DNA of 64,000 nt from Mytilus galloprovincialis (Eukaryota > Mollusca > Bivalvia > Mytilida > Mytilidae). Position 1 is the first letter of the stretch; each line of letters starts with the position of its first letter. The position numbers and the translations under genes are program-made. The DNA lies in NCBI RefSeq assembly GCF_965363235.1, contig NC_134839.1:80563410-80627409 (forward strand), in the 5' to 3' direction. The notes under the pieces were generated by a model that made no database searches, had not been told where the DNA came from, and was given only the letters and a program-made list of their open reading frames with translations. Shown piece by piece: positions 1-13,800 of the stretch.

Positions 1-1115
1 GTAAAACCATAGTTTCCGGTGATCAATTTATCAACAAAAGCAATGTTCCATCGGTTTTCTGTAATTTATCATCTTGGACTTGCACTACATCTCCAACTTG
101 AATAGTTTGTAAATTGTTTCCTGTTTGGCAATGAAACTCTCTTAGCGTCGTTGTATACTCGGATTTCCATCGGTTCCAAAAATTTTCCATTGAACTCAAC
201 TGTTTATTCAAATGTTTATGCAGTTCTTGTTTTCCACTATTCACGGCAATGTACTCAATATTCGGTTGTGGATACAGCCTTAAAGTTATTCTTCTTCCGT
301 ACAGTAAGTGTGACGGAGTTAACAGCTCCTCGTCCTCAATATCCGGTGATACGTAGGTCAATGGTCTATAATTAATGATGGCTTCTATTTGTGACAGAAT
401 TGTTTGAAGTGTATCCATGGTAACGTAAGATCCACCTAATGTTTTCCTCAAACAAGTTTTTGTAATTCCTATAAAGCGTTCCCACCATCCACCATACCAG
501 AGCGATCTTTTTGGTATAAATCTCCAACTTGTTCCATATGTTGACAACGTATCGTTAAGCGATGGTGATTGGGTTAATTTCTTTAATGTTTCCGAAGTGG
601 CCAAATCTGTCCAAGCATTATCCGATATCATGGTGTGTGGTCTAGATTTACGACTAGCAAATCTTCTAAAGGCTTGTAAAAATGATTTTTCTGATAGGTC
701 CGGTACAATCCAGGTGTACAGCTCTTTTTGAAGCACAAGTAAATAGACATATAAAAACCTTGTTTCAGTATCATTTTTATCTCTAACGTACAGCGCTCCT
801 GTAAAGTCGACGCCGGTAATTGTAAAAGGCAGCACTTCCATTAATTGAACTTTTGGGAGTGGCAGCGGATCAGGTGCTGTATATGGTTTACTGTTGATTT
901 TTCAACAAATTACGCAATTTCGCAAAATTCCTCTTACGTATCGTGGTATCCAGTAAGTTTGTCGTATCTGAGTCACTGTTGATAAAAACTTCTGAGTGTT
1001 TCATGTATTTGTGTATATCAAGAATAACTAATTTCGTAAAAGGATGACTTCTTGGTAACAAATAAGGAAATTTTGTATTTTCACATACAGGTGCGTTATG
1101 AATTCTCCCCCCCAT
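1..1115 (-). pseudogene. BEL/Pao integrase remnant
   Basis: One frame at 23-841 and another at 888-1115. The upper part (MGGRIHNAP... SHPFTKLVI) corresponds to the zinc-binding integrase N-terminus of BEL elements. The lower frame has the catalytic core: GVDFTGALYV (first Asp), SDNAWTDL (second Asp), WYGGWWERFIG (Glu), then INYRPLTYVS and PSHLLYGRRI, all typical of this family. A frame break near 842-888 separates the two. The reading frame stops at 20-22. Confidence 0.88.
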
Positions 1116-1207
1116 AGCAAATTTGGGTCTTTGTTATTCAGGTACAATCTAAGTTGTCTTACTAAAACAGTAGGTTTAGTATCCTTTAATTTCAATTTAA
1201 CATTTCG

Positions 1208-1930
1208 TCAACAACAAGTTTTTTGGCAATTTAGTATCCAGCACTCTGTTGCATCCTGCAATTCCTCTCTTGAAACATATTTTGCCTTATTTCTCTGTAA
1301 TATTGGCAAACGACAATTTCTTATATATCGTAATAGATAAGCTGTTATTCGTAGTAATTTTGATAATGTACTATTTCTAGTAATTTGCACAATTTGGTGT
1401 ATTCCTTGTTGATAATCTATTTCATTGTCCACTGTACTTGATTCTTCTATATCTGTGCTGGTAAGTAATACTGTTGTGTCATTTGGCTTCCACAACGGCC
1501 ATTTTGATGTATCAGTGACCCATTCGGGTCCGTTGAACCATAGTGTGTTTTTTTCAAACTGTGACATGCTGAGTCCTCTAGTAAGAAGGTCAGCTGGATT
1601 ATCTTTCGTTGGGCAATATCTCCATTCTTGTGAATTGGTCAATTTGCATATTTTCTTTACTCTATTTCGTATGAACCTTTTCAATTGCTTTGAAGTTGAT
1701 AACCAATGTAGAACTATCTGACTGTCTGACCAAGACGTTATGTCTTCTATGTGTAAAACTGATTTTACGTGATCGGCTAGTTGTGCTCCAATCAATGTGG
1801 CCATTAATTCCAGCTGTGGTAGTGTCAGTTGTTTAAGCGGTGCTACTCTATTCTTTGCAATAACTAAAGATGACTCATGATGGTTACATATGTAAACAGT
1901 TGCTCCTTATGCAGTTGTACTAGCGTCTAC
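1208..1930 (-). pseudogene. BEL/Pao RNase H remnant
   Basis: An open frame covers 1208-1804 and continues upstream in the same frame (PLKQLTLPQLELMATLIGAQ) to an in-frame stop at 1907-1909, placed just before GATVYI, where family members usually have a Tyr codon; a one-base change could explain it. Seen: SDSQIVLHWL, NRVKKICKL and CPTKDNPADLLTRG, the usual RNase H to integrase linker motifs of BEL/Pao elements. Confidence 0.86.
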
Positions 1931-2038
1931 AAAAACGTGAAGTTGGGTTTTCTGATTTGGTAAATTGGGAAAATACAGTCTTTTCAATTCTGTATAAGTC
2001 ATTTTCTCCAAATCCTTGGATAAATTATTCCATGTTGT

Positions 2039-2870
2039 CTATACTTCTAATGGTAGTGGCTCATCCCATTCGTACTTCTGTTCCCACAATGTCTGCATTA
2101 AAATTTTTGCTCGTACGGATACAGGACTAAGTAATCCTAGCGGATCGTAAATACATGACGACCGTTTAAGAATTTCATGTTTCGTAATATTTGGTAGTTC
2201 AATATCAAATAAGTCGACTTTTTGAAAAGTGATCGTATCTTTAAGTGTATCCCATTTCAGTCCAAGCATTTTGACAAAAGTTTTTTTTTCACATAAGTTA
2301 TGTTGTTTGGCTAAATCTGTAATTTTTGAGCAATTTGAACTCCATGAATGAAGGTTGAATCCAGCCTCTGACATCAATGATCTGGCTTGTACAAAATAAT
2401 TTGCAGCGTCATCTTCATTTTCCAAACCGGACAAACTATTATCCACGTAATGGTCATTCTTCATCATTGCTGATATATTTGTGTTGCATGCATCCAAGTG
2501 TTTAAGCAATGTTGTGTTTAGAATGAACGGTGAACTTTTTGCACCAAACAAAATAGATTTAAATCGATATGTTGTAAGAGTACTGCTGGGATTATCTGTG
2601 TCGCTCAACCAAAAAAGCGTGTAAAATCTCGATCTTTCTCATCTAATCCAATATGTAAGAAAGCCTTTTTTCAATGTCTGTGCTTATTGCGTACTTATTG
2701 GTTCTAAATCCCATTAATATTTTTGTCAAGTTGTTCCAAGTCTGGCGGAGTTGACATTAGGCAGTCATTCAAACTTGCGTGATCTGGCGACTTTTTACAG
2801 CTACAGTCGTACACTATACGAATTGGTGTTGTCAAATCCTTTTTCACGGGATGTGGTATATAGTGAGTGC
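2039..2870 (-). pseudogene. BEL/Pao reverse transcriptase remnant
   Basis: The first half lies at about 2690-2870 (IRIVYDCSCK, SLNDCLMSTPPDLEQLD) and the second at 2039-2608 (YRFKSILFGAKSSPFILN, HYVDNSLSGL, LGLKWDT, YDPLGLLSPVSVRAKI). The two parts are in different frames with disrupted sequence at about 2608-2700. The catalytic box reads YVDN; I am not certain whether this is normal in this subfamily or a substitution of the second Asp. Confidence 0.87.
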
Positions 2871-3003
2871 TTTTACTATTGTTGTTTTATCGTTTACCTT
2901 CTCTATGAACCCTCTTTTTATTTGGTCTTCAATAATTTCTGAATATTTCCTTAATAAATGTGGTTAACAACTTAGTCTTCTAATTGTGCTTTCGGTCCTT
3001 GCT

Positions 3004-3957
3004 TTAGCGATATGCTGAAGGTAAGTCCGAATGATCCAGTTTCCATAGCAACTTGGCAGAATAACGTTCATTTTCAAATTTGATACAGTCTTGTTGATGA
3101 GTCTTTACAAAACTCTCCTCATCCTCCTGATGTGTTAAACGTATTCCTAACGATTCTAGATTCCAGAATTTCTCGATCTCGCTTTCCTCTGCATGGTGTA
3201 AAGTAAAATTCAAAAGAACTGATGAAGTAAAGGATTTCTTTTCGTTTCTTATTACAGGTCCAGATAACAAGTAATCAAATTTTTATGCTATGGATGTAGG
3301 TACATTCCCTCTCATCACGTGATCTTGAACTATATCCCAAAAATAATCGGCTCCTATCAAGAGTGAAATTTCACAACTATCAGCATTATTTGCAGGATGT
3401 GCGAGCTTTAAATCTTTCAAGTATGGCGTGTTACATGTGTTAGGTATTTCGTATGGTTTAGAAGTGGGACTGCAATATCTGGAACAATCACTGCATTAAT
3501 GTTTACAATCTCACCTTTGTCAGTTTGTAGTTGAACAGTTGCTATATCCAAATGGTGTATATTCTCTTCCTTGTCTCCAAAAGCTGACAGTTCAATTGTG
3601 TCCCTTCTGCTTGGTCTTATCTGTAAATTTTTCGGCTATGCTCTGAGTGATGAATGAACGTTGGGCACCTTCGTCAAATAAAATATTAGCTTCTGTGATC
3701 TGTTTCCCCGTATAATATTGGTGCGATAGCTGTTTTCAATAAAACGCTTGGGTGTTGTGAGGGATACATTACTGCGGTTTCTGGTTCTTCTGTTTTTACC
3801 AAGCTTACAACGATTGATTTCTCCTTGCTGTCCTGTCCTTTTCCATCTGTAGCTTGTTCCCCCCAAATACTGGTGTGATGTTTCTTGTTGCATTTCTTAC
3901 ATGTGTTACGCAATTTACACTCAAAACACCGTGGTTTCCTAGACAGTTGAAACCTTT
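3004..3957 (-). pseudogene. BEL/Pao protease and gag zinc-knuckle remnant
   Basis: From the 5' side: FNCLGNHG in one frame then CKLRNTCKKCNKKHHTS in another (about 3850-3957), the Cys/His knuckle pair seen at the gag-protease junction of BEL elements, split by a frameshift. ILFDEGAQRSFITQS (about 3636-3685) is the DUF1758-type aspartic protease active-site region, with DEG in place of the usual D[ST]G. Then SEIEKFWNLESLGI (about 3150-3190), the linker before RT. Several stops and frame changes intervene. Confidence 0.82.
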
Positions 3958-4575
3958 TTTCTTTTGCTTAACGATGTTCAGTCTGGCATTCACATCTCCC
4001 CAAACAATACAGAAGTAATCCATGAGAGGCAGAATATACCCATTATAATATGCTTTTCTGGCATTAATATCTAAAAATTTCTTTACTTTAGAAAGAAGGT
4101 ATATTCTTGATGAAATGCTAGCACAAATTTGATCAATTTGATTTTTCCAGCTAAGTGTGCTGTCAATTTTAACACCTAATAATTTTTCACATGATGAATT
4201 TTGTAGCGTTTCTGAATTTATAGCTAAACTTGGTTGAAAAGATTGGGTTGACAACTTCTGACTTGTTCCAGTAACCAAACATTTTGTTTTTTTTTGGTAT
4301 TGATGAACATATTATTCATTTTGCACCATTCTTCAACTTTGCATAAATCTTCTTGAACATCATCATGTAAATATTCTATGCTTTTCCCTGATTTATGAAG
4401 AGTAGTATCATCAGCATACAAGTCTGTTTTACAATTTTTAATGCAAAGGGGAAGGTCATTTATAAATAAGACAAATAATAGAGGACCTAGGATAGATCCT
4501 TGGGGGACACCAAATTTCACATCTTTTTTAAAACCATCAATATCTAAAAAAAGAGTAATAGTTGCAATCATTTCA
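3958..4575 (-). mobile_element. LINE reverse-transcriptase fragment (Jockey/CR1-like)
   Basis: The minus strand encodes the core of a non-LTR reverse transcriptase: GVPQGSILGPLLFVLFINDL, the catalytic LYADDTTL, a frame change near 4260, then LGVKIDSTLSWKNQIDQI and YNGYILPLMDYFCIVWGD. It stops abruptly at about 3958, where BEL gag sequence takes over without the rest of the ORF, a 3' UTR or a tail. Upstream fingers and the endonuclease are missing. Clade assignment is by eye. Confidence 0.86.
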
Positions 4576-4700
4576 GACTGAATATTGGGACTGTCTCAAG
4601 TATTGTTTTATAATTTGTTTAAAAGAGTAAGTGTTTTGCACTTTACGCATTTCATATGGTAGTCCGTTCCATAAAACTGATCCAGAATAAGCAAAAGCCA
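4576..4700 (-). mobile_element. LINE ORF2 C-terminal tail, out of order
   Basis: The minus strand reads SGSVLWNGLPYEMRKVQN, then SFKQIIKQYLRQ and a stop: the usual last residues of CR1/Jockey-type ORF2. It lies 5' (in minus-strand direction) of the RT core at 3958-4575, although in an intact LINE it would lie 3' of it. This implies two copies in tandem or a rearranged insertion. Confidence 0.7.
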
Positions 4701-4889
4701 TTTAAAAATATTTTGGTCATCAAAGAGAAAAGTTCCTCATTGGGTAATCTCAAATTTTGATAACACACCCAAGACACTTACAAATCATTCTACATGGCAT
4801 AAATAAGAATATTTACAACCATGTTTACACCTTGATAAGTTTCCGCTTATTTGTGGCACCTGAAATTTATTTATATCAAAAATATTTAC

Positions 4890-7800
4890 CTCATTGAATG
4901 GAAGCTGATTTGTCAGTTTCAGACCCATCATGACCATTCTTGCAACCCAGAAAAATATTATGTCACTTCCTGTTTCCAAAAGACTTGTGGGATAGTATTT
5001 TTTAAAATCAGCTGTCTGAAATTAATAATTCAAAAACAAAATGCTTTTGCTAGTGTTAGTACAATGAACCACAAATTTCAATCAAACTTAACCAGTTGGT
5101 CATCTCAAATATCAAGTAACCATCATACAACAGTCAGTCTGAATTCTGCATAAAAAGTTATGATATAACTTAAACTCATTTTTGAGTCACTTCCCTATAA
5201 CAATTTTTGGTTGAGAATCAATCGACAGGCTGTTGCATTAGTGATTTAACCTGACATTAACATTACCTGTTTATTTCAATTTTGAAAATCTCATTTTATA
5301 ATAACTGCATAATATCTATATAATTGTATTTCTTTTTAAAATATATATGGTCAATAATGTTTATATAACACAGTATCGCATCTGAAAGAGTCAATGTTTA
5401 TGAATATTGGCATTCTGTATTTTCTCTAATTCTATAATCCTACTACAAATGTGACTTTTATAATTATTAAATTTCCAGATTCATAAACTGTAAATTACAT
5501 AATCAAAACTGTGCAACGCTTCTTTTCAAGTCTTATATGTATCCATTATATTTGTGAAATGTGAGAAATTATTTATTACCTCGGCTGGCCATCCATGGAC
5601 AGAGAAAGGAAAAATTCCAGAAGAAAACCATGTATCTAACACATCTTCATCTGAAAATTAAAAAAAAAATCATTAAAATGTATTGTCGCTATTTTGTGCA
5701 TTTTTCCTTTGATCTTTTTTTGTAATAATTTTTCATATCATGCTACTCGCTTGAGATGGTAAATTATCGCTAGAAACTAAGCAGGCACGTGGCGTTGCTA
5801 ATGAAATTGACATGAAATTGACAACGTCGTCATAGGTAAAATAGCGATAAACAGATTATCATTGGTCATATCAACTTGATTGCCTTTCTCCCTTTCGTTG
5901 TCCCGGCTCAAGCGAGAAAATCAATCTCGTTGAGATGATCAACAATAATCTATAAATCTTACTGATTTGCAACAGTACACATATACAACAGTGTTTGTGT
6001 TAATTTGTTTCTCACCCTCTTTCTATGTCATGTTATACTAAGGAGTATCAATATTATGTCATGTTATGTTATAGAGAATCTATTTTGTCATGTAATACTA
6101 TATATGGAGAATCAATGTTGTCATGTTACACTATCATGACTATGGAGATCTAACTATATGTCATGTTATTGAGAATCAACTATATATCATGTTATGGAGA
6201 ATCAACTCTGTCATATTATGTTATGGAGAATCAATTTTTGTCATGCTATACTATGGAAAATCAACCCTATGTTATGTTATGGAGAGTCAACTATGTCATG
6301 TTATACTATGATAATTGACTATGTCATCTTATACCATGGAGAACCAACTCTATGTCATGATATTGAGAACCAACTCTGTCATAGTATTGAGAACCAACTC
6401 TTTGTCATGTTACACTATGGAGAACAAACTCTATGTCATTTTATAGAATAATGAATCAACTCTATGTCATGTTATACTATTGAGAATCATTCTTTTGTCA
6501 TGTTATGTTATGGAGAATGCTACTATGCTATACAAGCTTCCTCTTACTCCTAAATGCTATGTACTTAGCAGAGAAGAAGCAAATACCTATTTTCAAGTGT
6601 TTAGTTTGACCTGACTGGGACTCAACCAAAATCAATATGAAATGGAGGCTAGGATGCTACAACATGACCACCAAGGCAGTTTTTGTCTACGAGAATGTTT
6701 AGTATCTTCGTATAGCTAATTCAAATTCAAGTTTTGACTCATGTGCAGCTACCAAAAACAACATATCTGTTTAATCGTTTAACAATGTACCTTGATTGAG
6801 TTCAATATTTTCTGCAGAAGTTCCCAGTATTTTAACAGCTTTTGACAATGCCTCAGTTTCATTCCTTGCAATAATCCAATCACTTTCTGTATTTTTCTGC
6901 CATTTACAAAAATAACCAACATATTTTAAGATTAATATATAAACAATTTATCAAAAATGTAAAATATGTTTACATTTGAATGTTTTACAAGCTCCTAGCT
7001 TTTGTCGCATAATGCATTATACTTACAAGTTTCAGAAAAATAATCTTAAAAAACTTAGTTATTTCTAAATAACACTTGATTCTTAAATATTTACTGAAGT
7101 ACTGAAGCAGAATTGATCATAAAATATATTTTAAAAATGTAATACTCTATATGGACCAATAGTGGACACTGCCCAATGTCTCATCATTTTACATATATAA
7201 AATGATTCTATAGACCATATATGTTGATTTATTATCTAAAACACTGACCTATTCAAGAGGACCAAATTTGATAAATGAACCATAACAATGAGGTCAACAT
7301 GAGATGTACTATGTTAGAGGAATAACTTGAAATTAAATATATAGACTAATTATGTTTGACCTTTGTCTAAAAATCCTGCATCTTTACTGATAAACGGATA
7401 GCACTTGTATAAAAAAAAATTATAAGTAACAAGAACATGCAGCTTTAACATTGTGATAAGAAACCTGTTCTGAAAGAAGTCAACAAGATTCTATGGATAG
7501 GTAAAGAAACAAACCTGGTTAATAAAAGTTGCTTTATATGCTGGTATTCTATGACCCCACCACAACTGTCGGGAAATACACCAATCTCTGAAATATTATC
7601 ATGTTCATTTCAATGCTACTTTCTTGCAATTGGATTTCAAATGAACATCAAAAATCAAATATTACTGACTAAATTGACAGAAGTCTGTTGATATACAACT
7701 TGTACTGAATATGACATCACAAATTTAGATATTGAACATAAGTCGTGTAAAATCATTCTGCAGTAGTATTACACGTTTTCATCTATTTTAGAAAATGCAC

Positions 7801-10800
7801 ACAGATTAATTAAACTGTTAGAAAGCTTGACGTCTTTATTTACCTGTTATAGTGCATTATAATTTTTTCCATTGGTGGCACTTGATATATCTTGCATGAC
7901 AAACTGCATGTTGAAAATTAGAATACAGATTACCATAATTTTATTACAGTTATAACTCTTTGCATCATGTACATGTGTTGTGTAAAATATGCTTGTTAAC
8001 TTTTAATTCTAACCTAGCATTCTCCAGGTAATCATACCAGATATTTTCATACATTACTGGTATCAGTTTCAGTTCTTTATTCTGTACAACCTGTCAAAGA
8101 AATCTATTTATAATAATATCCCTCTTCAGCGAGTACTTTTATTATACAGCTCTTTTAAGATGGAACTTTTCATGGACCCTACTTTTCAATGACCCAAATG
8201 AGTAAAAGAATGATCCAAATTATATTCTAGAATTTATGCCACTAAATCCAAGAGTAAACTAAATGGGAGAAATTTAGAAATTAAAAAAAGATACTGATAT
8301 CAATACATAATCCATGATCTAAATACCCTTTAAAAATATTTTGGTTCATTTATAGTCCATCAGCTAGTTTTCAAAAGCGCTCTAGTTAAGGAGTTTGTGT
8401 TACACCCCAGGGTACCGCAATTTTTTTTGATAGAATTCAACTTCAGTATCTTATTGATAAAACACAAGGTGTTAGACCAAATAAAAAGTGTCCAAAAGAG
8501 GTTTAAAAACGTCCCTTACAATGGTCCCCTTATTTAGCTATCACGACTAAGTAATTTTTAATTAAATTTTTTAATATAAAGCGATTGAAAAAAAATAAAG
8601 TATAGGTTAAAACAACTAAAACAGATATAAAACTATCATATTTAATGTAAAACTAAAGATTTTTTGTTTATAAAAAGTGTGTATTTACATTACAAGCAAT
8701 CCGATTTTTTGGGGTTAAAATTAAGGCATATTTTCTCATTTCATAAAGAAATTCGTAATACAATTATCCGTTTTTGTGAATTAAACTTTAAAATTGACCA
8801 GTATGCAATGTTTAAACTATTTGCAGTATGTATATATCGTCTAAAATATGAATTATTCAATAAAACATATGTACGTGCAAATACTCGTGAAATACCGGAA
8901 ATCATCAAATTACCGTCTTCGATTCAGTTGACAATATATTCACACATACGCACTTTAAGCTTATCAATTTGCAACTGAAATCAAACATTTAGTTGTCGAT
9001 TATGTTGTTTTTTTGAGACAAATTATTTTATAAAGTAAATGTGTAACAAAATATTTATGAAAAAAATACAAATTAAAGTTAATTTTTTGCGTTTTGAAAA
9101 GGTGGACTCTATCGAACTCAATAAAGGTGTGCTTGTTTACATTTTGTGTTTTAGCTATGTGGTGATTGAGTTAAGATTGTTCAGTCTTTCAATCGACAAA
9201 CATTGCTTTGAACGTAGGTCAAATAGTCAGTTGGAGAATTTGTTTAGACTTTTTACTTTCTTTGGCACACAATTATGTCGATTTGACTTACCATCTGGTT
9301 ACTATTTATTTGCTTTTCGTAATATTTACATTGTTCCTCATTTGATAGTGCTTTTTATCATTTTTCTTTCCTTTTTAATTGGATATATTGCTTCACTATT
9401 GTTTTATAAATTTTGTACATATTGTCACACTACATGCGCTTTTATAGCAGTCATTGGGAAACGGTTTGGCGATGCAGGGCTGGGCGATCTCCTGTTGGAG
9501 TCTGGAGTTATTGGGTCAGGTTCTTTGACTGGTGTATTTGAAGGTAAACATTATAATCTAGCGCTGCGATTGCTCAAAATTGTATCTGAGGCTTTTGAAC
9601 GATTACGTTGGGAAGCATTTGGTTCTTGGCTTAATTCAAATGATGAGAATGAATTTCTCGATCCTAATTTTCAGCATCTGCTTTGTCAATCTTAGTTCAA
9701 AGCAGACAAAATTTAACAGAAAACAACTTAAAAACCTTGCTAATTTCACCTTCTGTTGGTAAACTATTTGAGGCATTTAGTGTATATTGCAATCTAAGTG
9801 AGGGACTAATAAAAAAGTTCTGGAATTCTTACATAGAAATGGTCGAACTTTTATTGGTATGTATAAGAGCAACAAGGGAAGGTAAGTGGGAACTTCATTT
9901 GGCATGTGTTGAAAAAATGTTACCATGGTTTTTCGCATATGACCGTCAAAACTATTCCCGATACATGTCAGTATATTTGCTTCACATGCAAAATCTGCAA
10001 AATACATATCCTGATGCCCATGTATATCTTTCATCTGGTGGTTTTTGTGTTCAGAGAAGCTCTCATGGATTTTCTAGATCTCCAGTTGACCAAACAATCG
10101 AGCAAACGTTGAACAGAGATACCAAAATAAGAGATGGCATTGTTGGTTTCAGTTTGAATAAAGGTTCTGTTAAACGTTGGTTGCTAAATGCACATGACAG
10201 AGCTTCAATATCATCAAAATGTCGAGATTTGGCATGAATAGTTAATCCTGAAACATCCACACAAACAGAACTTGACAAAACTCGAATGAAATGAGATGAA
10301 ACTGACGTTTTGAAATTGGTTCAAACACTGCAAAGGTGGACAAACCCATTTGAGACATCAGAGCAGCTACCAGGCTTGTCCTCGGGCACTGTTTCTTCCT
10401 CTGTATTAATGCGCGACGCCTATAAAAAGGGAATGTTGGCATCAGACAATTTATCAGTGAACGGCTTGTTCAAAAGTCAATCGGCAAATGCAAGCTATTC
10501 CTGTGGAAAGCATGTGGATATTTAATTGCATGGCAGTCATTCAATCCATCACAAGGATACCAAGTACTTTTTCTGATTTGGCAAATGTTGTTTTTAAAAC
10601 CATCCTTTCAGTTTCAAAAAGAGCTCCCCGCATTGATTTTGTCACTGATCAGTATCCCACAATATCCATAAAAAAAATAGAACGGGATCGCAGGTCCTTG
10701 GGAGGGCAAATCATAACAATAATTTCGAGACCATCACAATCGTGTCCTCGGCAATGGAGGAAATTGTTGTCAGTTGGTAGAAACAAAGTTGCTCTTGTTA

Positions 10801-13800
10801 AATTCTTTGTGTCGGAATGGATAAAACAATCCTATAGATTTACACTTGAAGGAATTGATTTATTTGTATCACTGTTGAAAATGAAATAGTGACAAGTGTA
10901 AAATGCACTGAGCTTCTAAGCAAACAGGAAGAAGCCGACAAAAAAATGTTTCTTCATGCAAAACACGCAGCTGACAAAGGTTACTATTCCATTGTAATAA
11001 AATCAATCTGATGTGGAAGTATTGGCCTGCTATTTTCAGAATCGCATCAGTTCAAATATTATTCTTCTGATAGGTACGTCTTCCAAATGCAGATTATTAA
11101 ATGTGCAATCAATGTGCGCAAAATTTGGGGAGAATGTTTGTAGAGCACTGACAGGATTTCACGCCTTTAGTGGTTGTGATTCAGTTAGTGCTTTGTCTGG
11201 TAAGGGAAAAAGCAAAGCATTTGGCGTCTTGAATCGTTCTGTGGAGTTTTCAGAAGGTCTATCCCGTCTTGGTGAAATTTTTAAAAGAGGTAGGCGAAGA
11301 ACTGTCAAAAACACTCGAGAGGTTTTTGTGTGCTATATATGTATACGATTATAATAACATCAATGAAATTCAGATTTTTTTTTTGCAATGCAAAAAACAT
11401 TCATTGTCATCTACTGCCCCAACAAAAGATGCAATGTTAAAGCACATCAAACGATTCAACTTTCAGGCAAAGATTTGGAAATCTGCTCTATAACACAACA
11501 CTGTTCCATCGCCAAACAATCATGATTGGATTGTAAAGAACGATTTGATCAGCATCAATTGGCTAGACCAACCGCCATGATTCCATGCTTTTCCCTTTCT
11601 TACCTTTGAATGTTGTTCAACTGTCTTTAGTTACTTGATGTTCTATGTTTCAATGTAAAAAATATACCTTTTTTATCAAGAAAACTAGTATGTATGCTTT
11701 GGTTCATTCAACATCATGAATTTTGGATATTACCCTCCCCCTTTTTTTCTTGGTCCTATACGATTTAAAAATTAAATAAAAATTAGCCTCCGTATTAATA
11801 AGATATGATTTGTTCAATTTAATAAGGGTAATTGTACCGAATACTTGGTTATTTTTTCTTTTTTCTGTATATATGTGTGAAACAAAATTTTTGATATACT
11901 CTTAAATAAGACCCCTTTTAACCCCTTTTGGACACTTTTTCAAAAGTCTAACACCTCTTAAAATATTCTTCAGACATTACTCTTTAGACTTATACCAACA
12001 AATTGCGGTACCCTGGGGTGTAACACAGAACTGAAATTTTGCCTTACCAGCTGATGGACTATTACCGGTAAAATAATAATAAATATTTTTTCAAATTTGA
12101 AAATGGTTCACACTCAGGGGAAACAGAAGATGTTTTTAAAACTAAGACATTACACAAGCTAAAATTGACATTTTTAAATACCTGTACAGCTCTCTTTGCC
12201 ATCTCATCACATTTGACATACCACTGGTCCATCAATATAGGTTCTATTACATCTTGGGATCGACTTAAATGAAATGGAAATGACTGTGTACTAAATATGA
12301 CATTACAGTTTTAGATAGACCTATGTAGTAAAATAACAACAAGTCTACTTCATTATTTTACATTCTCATTTATTTTAACAAATGCCCATAAATATTTAAA
12401 ATTTACAGAGGGCCTGATTTCATTATTAATTTACAGACTTAGTTCATTAATAATGTTTTCATTTATATCATTAAATTAAACTATTTTTAATTTTAATTTC
12501 TAGGAATTCATAAAAAAAATACTTAAATGGTGGATTAATAGGAGCACACTCTTTATATATAGGTTCTGAAAGTTATAAGTTATTTGTTAACAGATATACC
12601 AGTAATTATCTGATAGCTGTTACTGGATGATATTCTGAAAAAAATTTCATCAATTAGTTTTAGTAATAGATTTTATTCAACTGAATTTGTATTTTACGTT
12701 AAATATTTCAACTGATGATATATTAAAGTTATTGGGAAGCATATACTATTATTTATTATTACACATGGTAGTCATGTAGTCTTGATTTTTTTGCTCATGA
12801 TTTCGTGGAAATATCAAATCTTTTAAATGAAAGCATTTTTTTAGCCTTCAACTGATTATCTTTATACATACAAGTACCTGCATACTGGAATGGACATAGA
12901 ATGATTTTCTGATCCTTTCAGAAGACCCTTTTCAGCTAAAAGATTACCAAGTTCGTTTCTGCAATCAAATCGTTTTACGTCATTAAACTGACTCCCCGAG
13001 TTTTCCATTCTTCCATTGTTATTTATAACTGTCTTAAATGGTAAACTGTGACGCTGACCAACTTCAAAATCTGTGTAGTCATGGGCTGGTGTTATCTTTA
13101 CAGCACCTATACAATGACATATACCTCTTTGTTATTAAATATATAATTAATAAAATTAAAGTACCTTAGAGAGCATGCTCACATACCCCACGATGCAAGA
13201 AAAAAAAAATTTTATAAGAGAAAAAAATTGAATCATAATTTCCTGTCAATATACACATCTACAAAGTATGTCCTTATTATCTACAAAGTTTCATGAAATT
13301 CTGTTGTGTGGTTTCAGAGGAGTTGCGATGACAAACTGTTGCAGTAGTGCATTAAAGCAAATAAGTTCAAAGGGACGTAGCTCCTAGAAAAAAAAAATTT
13401 AATCGCAATTTCCTGTAGATATTCACAACTACATAGTTTGTCCTTATTATCTAAAAAGGTTTCATGAAATTCCGTTTTTGTGGTTTGAGAGGAGTTGCGA
13501 TGACAAGAAACATGACTGACGGACTGACAGATGGACAGGTCAAAAACATTATAGCCTCCGCATTTTTGTTGCGTGGGGTATAATAACTGAGGTCAATGCA
13601 GAGTAAGAAATTTTGTTTTCCCAACCTGTGTTTCTTTTCATTCAAAATGAAGGCAAAGTCAGTATCAAACTCAGCAAATTCATTACGTTTCCTAATGCAC
13701 TGTTGTACCTATTGTTAGTAGACTGTTTACTTAGATCTTTTGATTTTCTACTCCTGGGTTTATAACTCTATATTGCTTTAGGTGGACTGACATTACCTTA

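Larger units (their letters stand above)
1..3957 (-). mobile_element. BEL/Pao LTR retrotransposon, degenerate, cut at window edge
   Basis: The minus strand carries, in Pol order, a gag-type zinc knuckle, aspartic protease, reverse transcriptase, RNase H and integrase, each matching BEL/Pao motifs but split over frames. No LTR is visible: the 3' part runs off the left edge and the 5' part is replaced by LINE sequence at about 3958. It sits downstream of the last visible VARS2 donor (4889), so it probably lies in a VARS2 intron. It cannot encode a working polyprotein as it stands. Confidence 0.9.

Noticed and set aside
8664..8978. 104-codon frame as a separate gene
   Set aside because: Lies inside the TIR element before the transposon protein frames; most likely part of, or noise within, that element.
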